Shown here: positions 16,629-22,304 of the stretch, one piece after another
Numbering within the stretch: position 1 is the first letter of the stretch
Layout: every line of letters starts with the position of its first letter
Made by a program: the position numbers and the translations under genes
The notes under the pieces: generated by a model
The model's database searches: none
What the model was told of the DNA's origin: nothing
What the model saw: the letters and a program-made list of their open reading frames with translations, nothing else
DNA from: Winogradskyella forsetii
GTDB lineage: Bacteria > Bacteroidota > Bacteroidia > Flavobacteriales > Flavobacteriaceae
Assembly (NCBI RefSeq): GCF_013394595.1
Contig: NZ_CP053348.1
Location: 1,116,001 to 1,180,000, forward strand
Length of the DNA: 64,000 nt
Direction of reading: 5' to 3'

Positions 16629-17456
16629 ATGAAAAATAAAATAGTAGGACTTTTAATGACATTAGGACTTTTATCCTCTTGTAAAAATGAAGCAAAAGTT
16701 GAAAATAAATCCGAATCAGATAACAATGTGAAAATAGAATTTACAGACAGTAACGGAAATAAAATATCAAAAGAAGAATTAGAAAATTCTACTGGAACTT
16801 TCAATTACGAAATTTACGGAATCGAAGGAGTTTCTGATTTAGCAAAATCCTTACACAATCAAGCAAGACAGTTTGGACAAACTGGCGATTACAAAAATGC
16901 GATTGAAAAATTAACTCAAGCAAACAAAGAAGCACCTAATTGGCCATATCCACTTTATGATTTAGCATATACTTATCTACTTCAAGATGATTATGAAAAT
17001 GCTTTGAAATACTATCAACTAACTGACAAAATTGCACCAAAAGGGTTTTATACTTCAAAAAAAGCGTTACATACTTTGGAGAGAGAAAAAACAGGAGATT
17101 TACAAAAAGGACTTTACAAATCTTATCTTTCTCTTGAATGGATTGACAATCAAACCGACAAATCAGAAATGATTAAATTGCTAGTTGAAAAATTCCCTTC
17201 TTTTGCACCAGCTTGGAAAGAATATTCAAGTTTATTAGAAGGTCAGGAAAGACTAAAAGCAATTGAAAAAGGACTTGAACAAAATCCTGATATAGAAACT
17301 AAAGGAATGTTATTAATTAATAAAGCATTAGCATTAAATGAATATGGTGAACTTGAAAATGCTACGAAGATTTTGACTAGTGTAATTTTCGACACTAACT
17401 CAACTTATGGAAATATTGAGATGGCGAAATTTGCATTAAATAATATATCGCAATAA
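16629..17456 (+). CDS. TPR-containing lipoprotein, cassette cargo
   Basis: 275 residues from the ATG at 16629; the frame is open to 16605 but that part is the cassette box. Lipoprotein signal KIVGLLMTLGLLSSC with Cys at about residue 18. Residues about 75-140 are tetratricopeptide repeats (KNAIEKLTQANKEAPNWPYP and YENALKYYQLTDKIAPKGFY), and further helical repeats continue to the C-terminus. It is probably a periplasm-facing scaffold; the substrate is unknown. It is flanked by two IS110 copies, one in the site on each side. Closing box GCACATAAC at 17465. Confidence 0.78.
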   Translation: MKNKIVGLLMTLGLLSSCKNEAKVENKSESDNNVKIEFTDSNGNKISKEELENSTGTFNYEIYGIEGVSDLAKSLHNQARQFGQTGDYKNAIEKLTQANKEAPNWPYPLYDLAYTYLLQDDYENALKYYQLTDKIAPKGFYTSKKALHTLEREKTGDLQKGLYKSYLSLEWIDNQTDKSEMIKLLVEKFPSFAPAWKEYSSLLEGQERLKAIEKGLEQNPDIETKGMLLINKALALNEYGELENATKILTSVIFDTNSTYGNIEMAKFALNNISQ

Positions 17457-17615
17457 TAAAGCCAGCACATAACAAAGAACTGAGTTAAAATCCAAGTTTA
17501 ATTTCATTTAATTTTTGCCAATAGTGTTGCTTGGCATTATTGAAGTGGAATAAATCTTTCATGGATTTATTTCCAATTCAACAAGCTATTATTAGTATCA
17601 CAAGTTGATATTTTT

Positions 17616-18590
17616 TTAAATTAATCTCTTTCTTACCGAAACATAGTCTGGGTTATATTCCACACCAGATCTCACGATTGCAAATGCTTGGTGAATCAAT
17701 TTGTTGCACACGGCCATTAATGCCAGCTTGCTGCTCTTGCCCTTACTTACAATTCTGTCATGGATTGCCTTACAGGATCTATTGTGTTTATAGGCGGACA
17801 TAGAGCACATGAACATTAGGTTCCTCAGGTTTCTGTTGCCCATCTTACTTATCCTGCTGCGCCCTCTAACACTACTTCCAGAACGTTTTATCATAGGTGT
17901 GGTCCCTAAGTAACTGCACAATTGAGACGCATTGCTGAACTTACGGAACGAGTCCGTAGCAACAATCAAGAACACAGCGGTTTTGTCCCCTATCCCAGGA
18001 ATACTTTTCAATAGGGTAAGCTCTCGCTGAGATGATTGCTTAACGAGCAACAGTAGTCTTTTCTCGATCTTGACTAGTTCTCTGTCAATATGTTTTTTGT
18101 CCAACAGTAATGACCGTACGACTAATTTTGAGGGTACATCTAAAACCCGCTCACCGTGTAATTTGTTCTTAGTGCTAGTTCTCCTCTTAAGATAACTGGA
18201 CTTTAAACTTAGTAACTGTCTGCATTCGGATTGGACAGCACTAATTTGGTTATACAAGGGAACTTTATTGTAGATTCCGTAATCACAAATAGACTGAGCG
18301 TCACTCTTGTCCGTTTTTATCCGTGATAGTTTCATCTCAATAAAACGTTTTACCGAAAGTGGGTTTACTACGGAAACCGCTATCTTATTCTTGCAAAGAA
18401 ACTGTGAAAGCCTGTAGTGATAGTAGCCAGTGGCTTCCATGACCACCAAACTATCATCTGGCAAAAGCTTCAAAAAAGATCTAAAGCCATTGGGTGAATT
18501 ACTAAATTGGTGGGGACCGCACTTACTGCCTTGGACATCAAATACAGCCTTACTAATGTCGACTCCGAAAGTTTCTTTATATTTATTCAT
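17616..18590 (-). CDS. IS110-family transposase (DEDD), copy 2
   Basis: 324 residues, same domains as copy 1 (DEDD catalytic residues in FGVDISK, VMEATGYY and IKTDKSDA, serine in MFMCSMSAYKH). It differs from copy 1 by two conservative substitutions near residues 70 and 92. It is intact. Confidence 0.95.
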   Translation of the reverse strand: MNKYKETFGVDISKAVFDVQGSKCGPHQFSNSPNGFRSFLKLLPDDSLVVMEATGYYHYRLSQFLCKNKIAVSVVNPLSVKRFIEMKLSRIKTDKSDAQSICDYGIYNKVPLYNQISAVQSECRQLLSLKSSYLKRRTSTKNKLHGERVLDVPSKLVVRSLLLDKKHIDRELVKIEKRLLLLVKQSSQRELTLLKSIPGIGDKTAVFLIVATDSFRKFSNASQLCSYLGTTPMIKRSGSSVRGRSRISKMGNRNLRNLMFMCSMSAYKHNRSCKAIHDRIVSKGKSSKLALMAVCNKLIHQAFAIVRSGVEYNPDYVSVRKRLI

Positions 18591-18678
18591 AATAATTGGA
18601 TTGTGAAAGAACGATCATCAATGGCACAACATCTTGAAAACGAGGTCTAGGCCTCACAGAACTGAACGTGCTATAGAT

Positions 18679-18756
18679 GAAAAAGAGAAGGGGTTGACTT
18701 TGTTGACGAGGTTCGGTCCTCACTGTATATAATAACCTTGATCCTCTCTCTGTTTC
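18679..18756 (-). ncRNA. Candidate IS110 bridge RNA region, copy 2
   Basis: Same sequence and fold as at 16353-16430 with one visible change (GAGAAGGGG for GAGAGGGGG). The guide-like segment GTATATAAT (18725-18733) shares its first eight bases with this copy's own target GTATATAAA (18809-18817). Confidence 0.5.
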
Positions 18757-18945
18757 TTTCTGGTTCATATTTAAAGTTAACTGTTTTAAGAGAAATCAAA
18801 CTTAAGATGTATATAAAAAATAGGCGAAACAGTAGTGAAATCAAGGGTTTTGGCTCGTATCAAACTTTGTACTTAACCGAAAGTTTAGTGCTTCGAAATC
18901 GCCTACTTTTCATATACTAAACGTTGTGTGCAATTTGAGGAAAAT

Positions 18946-18976
18946 TTTGCTTTTATACCAATTTTTGGTATATTTA
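18946..18976 (+). promoter_or_regulatory. Promoter and palindromic operator of the parDE cassette
   Basis: TTTG (18946-18949), a 19-base spacer and TATATTTA (18969-18976) fit the Bacteroidota sigma-A promoter TTTG-N19-TAnnTTTG except for the last base. A perfect inverted repeat TATACCA-ATTTT-TGGTATA (18954-18972) overlaps the spacer and -7 element, and a second near-palindrome TTACTAAAATTAGTAA follows. This is the expected place for autorepression by the RHH antitoxin. It is a cassette with its own promoter. Confidence 0.6.
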
Positions 18977-18993
18977 CTAAAATTAGTAATCAA

Positions 18994-19245
18994 ATGAACA
19001 AAAACACATCAATATCACTCGGAAATTACTTCGACGAATTTGTACAAAATAGTATAAGTAAAGGAAGGTTTAAAAACGTCAGTGAAGTAATTCGTGCTGG
19101 ATTGAGACTTTTAGAGGAAGAAGAAAGTAAAATTATTGCTTTGAAAACCGCAATACAAGAAGGAATTGACAGCGGAATAGCTCACGATTTTGACCCAAAA
19201 AAGCATCTTGAATCTCTAAAAGCGAAAAAGCACTCGAATGGCTGA
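18994..19245 (+). CDS. parD: ParD-type antitoxin (ribbon-helix-helix)
   Basis: 83 residues from the ATG at 18994; the longer frame to 18928 crosses the promoter and is rejected. N-terminal RHH: SISLGNYFDEFVQNSISKG then FKNVSEVIRAGLRLLEEEE, the classic ParD/CopG pattern. The C-terminal tail (HDFDPKKHLESLKAKK) would wrap the toxin. It overlaps parE by 8 bases, so translation is coupled. It is first in the operon and probably represses it through the palindrome at 18954-18972. Confidence 0.9.
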   Translation: MNKNTSISLGNYFDEFVQNSISKGRFKNVSEVIRAGLRLLEEEESKIIALKTAIQEGIDSGIAHDFDPKKHLESLKAKKHSNG

Positions 19246-19537
19246 ATATAAGTTGACGAATAAAGCTGTTGAGGATTTATCAAAGATTTGGGATTATACC
19301 TTTGAGGTTTGGTCTGAACAACAAGCTGACAAATATTACGATGGACTTATTTCCAATTGCCAAGAAATCGCTGAAAACCCAGAAATAGGAAAAAACTATG
19401 ATGGAATTTCAAGACAACTTCTCGGAATGAAAGCAAATCGACATATAATTTTCTACAGAACTCTAAATGAAAATTATGTTGAGATAACAAGAATATTGCA
19501 CGAAAGAATGGACTTAAAGAAAAGAATAGCGGAATAA
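19238..19537 (+). CDS. parE: ParE-type toxin (RelE/ParE superfamily)
   Basis: 99 residues: YKLTNKAVEDLSKIWDYT, then the substrate-face pattern NPEIGKNYDGISRQLLGMK and the typical C-terminal HIIFYRTLNENYVEITRILHERMD. ParE toxins of this type inhibit gyrase, although RelE-like ribonuclease action cannot be excluded from sequence alone. The pair fills one cassette (boxes GTTGTGTGCA at 18923 and TGCACACAAC at 19543), a frequent cargo in large integrons where it stabilises the array. Confidence 0.92.
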   Translation: MAEYKLTNKAVEDLSKIWDYTFEVWSEQQADKYYDGLISNCQEIAENPEIGKNYDGISRQLLGMKANRHIIFYRTLNENYVEITRILHERMDLKKRIAE

Positions 19538-19542
19538 AAAAC

Positions 19543-19680
19543 TGCACACAACACCGTATAAAATTAATTGCTAGTGCAAGCTTACTTACGAAAATCCTCG
19601 CGGATTTTCTATTCGGTTTGTATTTGCTAAATTAGGTGCTTAAAACACGCAACTAATCTTATACATCAACGTTGTAGGTA
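19543..19680 (+). repeat. Cassette site 13 (attC-like, short class)
   Basis: Left box TGCACACAAC (19543-19552), spacer ACC, arms GTATAAAATTAATTGC and GCAACTAATCTTATAC with A/C at 7 and 12, inner hairpin GAAAATCC-TCGC-GGATTTTC, spacer ATCAAC, next box GTTGTAGGTA (19671-19680). Confidence 0.87.
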
Positions 19681-19688
19681 ATTAAAAA

Positions 19689-20192
19689 ATGACCGAAATA
19701 ACATCTGAAAATATAGTCAGAAAAATAAAAAACGGACTTCCACACCTTGGAAAAGTTAGTCTGATTTTAAAACTGACTGAAAAAGGTATTTTAGAAATTG
19801 AGGAGAACTATCCTGAAAAAAAATCTAAAGGATATAGTCAAGGACAATCCGAATTTATACCGAAAAATGGATATGACGATTGGAAAAAAGGAATTATTAA
19901 CGGAATTGAATATGCTTACAGTAAACTGACTGAAAATAAAGGTTTGAAAATAATCATTGAAAATGCTGTTGGTTTATCAACTGATACGAATCCAACAATA
20001 ATAGGATTTTCGGCTTCAAGAGCAATATTGGAAAAATTATCGAATTGTGAATCTGAAACTGAATTTGAAAAATTAGAAAGAATGGTATTTTCTAGTTGGA
20101 ATTACCAATATGACTCAATACCTGACTTTAAAAATGAAATAATAATCGGAAAAAAACTACCTACAACACCGTATAAAAAAAATTGCTGGTAA
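19689..20192 (+). CDS. Uncharacterised cytoplasmic protein, cassette cargo
   Basis: 167 residues, no signal peptide. Visible features: a basic N-terminal helix (SENIVRKIKNGLPHLG), YSQGQSEFIPKNGYDDWKKG in the middle, and a hydrophobic segment GLKIIIENAVGLSTDTNPTI. The overall look is of a small soluble immunity-type protein but I do not recognise the family. The stop (20190-20192) lies inside cassette site 14, so the last residues TTPYKKNCW come from the site. The ATG is 9 bases after the opening box. Confidence 0.65.
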   Translation: MTEITSENIVRKIKNGLPHLGKVSLILKLTEKGILEIEENYPEKKSKGYSQGQSEFIPKNGYDDWKKGIINGIEYAYSKLTENKGLKIIIENAVGLSTDTNPTIIGFSASRAILEKLSNCESETEFEKLERMVFSSWNYQYDSIPDFKNEIIIGKKLPTTPYKKNCW

Positions 20193-20295
20193 AAACCAAT
20201 TTACGAAAGTCCTCGCGGACTTTCTATCTGTGATTTATTTGCTAACTTTAGTGCTTAAACCACGCAACTTTTCTTATACAACAACGTTGCCAGTA
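20158..20295 (+). repeat. Cassette site 14 (attC-like, short class)
   Basis: Left box TACCTACAAC (20158-20167), spacer ACC, arms GTATAAAAAAAATTGC and GCAACTTTTCTTATAC; the run AAAAAA versus TTTTC is compensated and A/C at 7 and 12 is kept. Inner hairpin GAAAGTCC-TCGC-GGACTTTC. Spacer AACAAC, next box GTTGCCAGTA (20286-20295). It overlaps the end of the 19689 gene. Confidence 0.87.
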
Positions 20296-20337
20296 ATACG
20301 TGAAAATCCGTTTTTCATATTGAAAATTGTTCATAAA

Positions 20338-20369
20338 TTTGGAAAATGTTACCTTTTTAGGTAACTTTG
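20338..20369 (+). promoter_or_regulatory. Promoter and palindromic operator of the higBA cassette
   Basis: TTTG (20338-20341), 20 bases, TAACTTTG (20362-20369), a good Bacteroidota promoter. A perfect inverted repeat GTTACCT-TTTT-AGGTAAC (20348-20365) covers the spacer and the start of the -7 box, so a bound antitoxin would block polymerase. The transcript would start near 20375, which rules out the start codon at 20327 and supports the TTG at 20393. Confidence 0.7.
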
Positions 20370-20392
20370 TTCTGAATTTAACGAATAGTCAA

Positions 20393-20734
20393 TTGAGCGA
20401 ATTTAAAAGAGAAATAGGATTTTACGAAAACCACTTTAAAGATTTCTATTTAAAACAGTCGCTCGTTGTTCGTAAGAAAATAGATTGGACACTTTTACTT
20501 TTGAGAAATACTCGAATTGTTCCAGAAAAATTTTTAAAAAATCTTACGAATACTGACGGACTTTGGGAAGTGCGAATTTCAGCAGGAAATGGAATATTCC
20601 GAATTTTTTGCTTTTTCGACAAAGGGAATTTAATAATTCTGTTGAGCGGATTTCAAAAGAAAACGCAAAAAACTCCCAAGAAAGAAATTAAAAAAGCGGA
20701 ACAATTAAAAAAGGAATATTATGAAAACAGATAA
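20393..20734 (+). CDS. higB: HigB/RelE-like toxin (Gp49-type)
   Basis: 113 residues from a TTG start at 20393 (MSEFKREIGFYENHF...), chosen because the promoter lies downstream of the longer frame's start. The phage-derived Gp49/HigB core is visible: FYLKQSLVVRKKIDWTLLLL, then LWEVRISAGNGIFRIFCFFD and LIILLSGFQKKTQKTPKKEI, which place the basic catalytic residues of this ribosome-dependent mRNase family at the C-terminus. It overlaps the antitoxin gene by 14 bases, toxin first as in higBA. Confidence 0.9.
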   Translation: MSEFKREIGFYENHFKDFYLKQSLVVRKKIDWTLLLLRNTRIVPEKFLKNLTNTDGLWEVRISAGNGIFRIFCFFDKGNLIILLSGFQKKTQKTPKKEIKKAEQLKKEYYENR

Positions 20735-21023
20735 AAGAATTACATCCTTTGATGACCATTTGGACGAACAGTACGGAAAAATCGGAACTGAATCTCGTGA
20801 CGAATTCCAAGAAGAATTTGAAACATTTAAAATTGGAGTTTTAATTCAAGAGGCGAGAAAAAAACAACATTTGACCCAACAACAACTTGCAGAAAAAGTT
20901 GGAACGACTAAAAACTATATTTCTCGAATCGAGAATAACGCAAGTGATATTCGACTTTCGACTTTGATGCGAATTATCCGAGAAGGATTAGGCGGAAGTC
21001 TGAAATTATCAATGGATATTTAA
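20721..21023 (+). CDS. higA: HigA-type antitoxin (Xre helix-turn-helix)
   Basis: 100 residues. The C-terminal HTH_3 domain (about 37-95) reads IQEARKKQHLTQQQLAEKVG, TKNYISRIENNASDIRLSTL, a canonical Xre fold. The N-terminal 35 acidic residues (DEQYGKIGTESRDEFQEEFE) would mask the basic toxin. It probably represses its own promoter through the palindrome at 20348-20365. It shares the cassette with the toxin. Confidence 0.92.
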   Translation: MKTDKRITSFDDHLDEQYGKIGTESRDEFQEEFETFKIGVLIQEARKKQHLTQQQLAEKVGTTKNYISRIENNASDIRLSTLMRIIREGLGGSLKLSMDI

Positions 21024-21041
21024 CAACTGAATAATAAGTAC

Positions 21042-21436
21042 TACTGGCAACAAGATGTATAATTCATTGCTAGTTCTAGTTTACTTACGAATCCCGTTAG
21101 CTATCGGGATGTTAGAAATCTGTGTAGAAACCGAAGTATGAGGTTCTTGAATACCTTAAAATAAATAGAAATGAAATGAACAAAAAGAGAGGGGATTATT
21201 CCCGAAGCTTCGGGATTGACGAAGTCTTAAGCTTCTGCGTGTATATTAACCTTATTCCTCTCTTTTGTCTTTTCTGATTAATCCTTAAATTTAAGGAATT
21301 GTAAACTTAAGACGTGTATAACTAATTGCTCGGTCTGTGTGTACTCGGAAAATTCTCCGAATTTTCCTCTGGTTCGTTTTCTTTTATTATTTTAGACCTA
21401 ACCAACGCAACTAGCCATACACAACACGTTGTGCTT
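21042..21436 (+). repeat. Cassette site 15, rearranged by an IS110 remnant
   Basis: Left box TACTGGCAAC (21042-21051) closes the higBA cassette and is followed by an outer arm (GTATAATTCATTGC) and the left half of a short-class site up to about 21095. Then comes an IS110 5'-end remnant up to AAACTTAAG (21311), and a second, nearly complete site follows: arms GTGTATAACTAATTGC and GCAACTAGCCATACAC (A/C at 7, 8 and 12), inner hairpin GGAAAATTC-TCC-GAATTTTCC, spacer AACAC, box GTTGTGCTT (21428-21436). So one or more cassettes were probably deleted here by the IS. Confidence 0.75.
21100..21311 (-). mobile_element. IS110 remnant (5' non-coding end only)
   Basis: The segment ends with the same AAACTTAAG and abuts a cassette-site arm exactly like the right end of the two intact IS110 copies. 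21182-21266 contains an outer stem AAAAGAGAGGGG / CCTCTCTTTT homologous to the candidate bridge RNA at 16353-16430, with different inner hairpins (CCCGAAGCTTCGGG). No transposase codons are left. The segment 21238-21245 (CGTGTATA) equals the adjoining target 21313-21320. Confidence 0.7.
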
Positions 21437-21469
21437 CATTAACCAAAACGTACGGATTGAACAGTATCA

Positions 21470-21970
21470 ATGAAATTAAAAGAAGATAAAATAGAAAGAG
21501 ATATTGAAATCCTGAAAGACGGACCAATCTGCAAATACTTCAAAAACGGAATTTTGGACGAGGATTTAATTTGGTTTAGTAATAACAATTTTGAGATTAT
21601 AGAAATGGATTGTCGGAATTGGAATCGCAAAAACGCTCATCAGAAATTAAAAATTGCTCTGAATTTCCCAGATTATTACGGAGAAAATTTAAATGCGTTC
21701 AATGACTGTCTTGGAGATTTATATAACAAAAGATATAGAGGTTTAATATTAGTTTTTAGGAATTACGACAGTTTTGTAGAAGAAGATGGAAAGTTCGCAG
21801 AAGGAATTCTTGACAATATTGCGAATGAATCTCGAATTTGGCTTGTAACTGGACAAAAATTAATCGGACTTGTGCAATCGAACAATCCCGACTTAAATTT
21901 TCCTGAATTGGGTGGAACAAGTCCGAGTTGGAATTCTTCTGAATGGTTTGATGCGGATAGAAAAAAATAA
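21470..21970 (+). CDS. Barstar-family ribonuclease inhibitor-like protein
   Basis: 166 residues. Residues about 40-90 carry the barstar signature: IIEMDCRNWNRKNAHQKLKI, NFPDYYGENLNAFNDCLGDL. Barstar proteins bind and block barnase-type ribonucleases. No cognate ribonuclease is in this cassette, so it may act as an orphan immunity protein against toxins of others, or have another target. The 35 N-terminal residues and 60 C-terminal residues are extra compared with the 90-residue barstar. It is the last cassette before the array is cut by an IS110 remnant. Confidence 0.85.
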   Translation: MKLKEDKIERDIEILKDGPICKYFKNGILDEDLIWFSNNNFEIIEMDCRNWNRKNAHQKLKIALNFPDYYGENLNAFNDCLGDLYNKRYRGLILVFRNYDSFVEEDGKFAEGILDNIANESRIWLVTGQKLIGLVQSNNPDLNFPELGGTSPSWNSSEWFDADRKK

Positions 21971-21973
21971 CGA

Positions 21974-22183
21974 AAGCACAACAAAGTACTGTGGATAAAA
22001 ACAAGTAAAAACTCATTAATTTTTCACTAAAGTGCTTCTATAAGTATCATCATATATTAATCCTGATTTAGCAATTGCAAAGGCCTGTTTTAGTAGTTTA
22101 TTACATACGGCTATTAACGCTAGTTTTTTACTATTTACTTTAACTACAATTCGCTCGTATAAATCCATGCATGTTTTGTTTAC
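21974..22183 (-). pseudogene. Cassette site 16 (left box) followed by 3' remnant of an IS110 transposase
   Basis: Box AAGCACAAC (21974-21982), reverse complement of GTTGTGCTT at 21428, closes the barstar cassette. An IS110 3' end follows at the same spacer position (AACAAAGTACTGTG compared with AACAAAGAACTGAG in the intact copies). On the minus strand 22183-22016 codes the C-terminus of a transposase (VNSKKLALIAVCNKLLKQAF, ending VKN) related to but distinct from the intact ones (SSKLALMAVCNKLIHQAF). The rest of the element and of the site is lost; a palindrome ACCTGCC-TTCA-GGCAGGT (22182-22199) marks the junction. This is the right end of the array. Confidence 0.8.
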
Positions 22184-22304
22184 CTGCCTTCAGGCAGGTT
22201 TGCAAGCATTAAAACTCCACATAAATAAAAAATTTCTCAATTTTCGATTACTGTTTTATTTATTCCAGACTTCAATTACAAATTTCGTATTTTTATACAT
22301 ACAA

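Larger units (their letters stand above)
17474..18806 (-). mobile_element. IS110-family element, copy 2, inserted in a cassette site
   Basis: About 1333 bases, almost identical to copy 1 and in the same orientation and the same position of the next cassette site. The offset between corresponding bases is constant (2326), so there are no indels between the copies. Confidence 0.9.
17465..18932 (+). repeat. Cassette site 12, split by an IS110 insertion
   Basis: Left box GCACATAAC (17465-17473), reverse complement of GTTATGTGC at 16600, then IS110 copy 2. The remainder (18807-18932) has arms GTATATAAAAAATAGG and CCTACTTTTCATATAC with A/C at 7 and 12, extended by GCGA/TCGC, spacer TAAAC and box GTTGTGTGCA (18923-18932). 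The inner part is shorter and unlike the other sites. Confidence 0.83.

Noticed and set aside
15290..18590. IS110 transposases as the recombinase that moves the cassettes
   Set aside because: They insert into the sites at the spacer, not at GTT, and cassettes without any IS are precise; they look like parasites of the sites.
18738..18920. 60-codon frame between IS110 copy 2 and parD
   Set aside because: It spans the IS end and cassette site 12, and has no protein-like features.
119..21436. Regularly spaced repeats as a CRISPR array
   Set aside because: The repeats are 125-200 bases, imperfect, separated by whole genes of different size, and no cas genes are present.
22167..22304. Longer start for the DUF5995 protein
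   Set aside because: The segment comes from the IS110 remnant and a palindrome; the family homology begins near the ATG at 22305.
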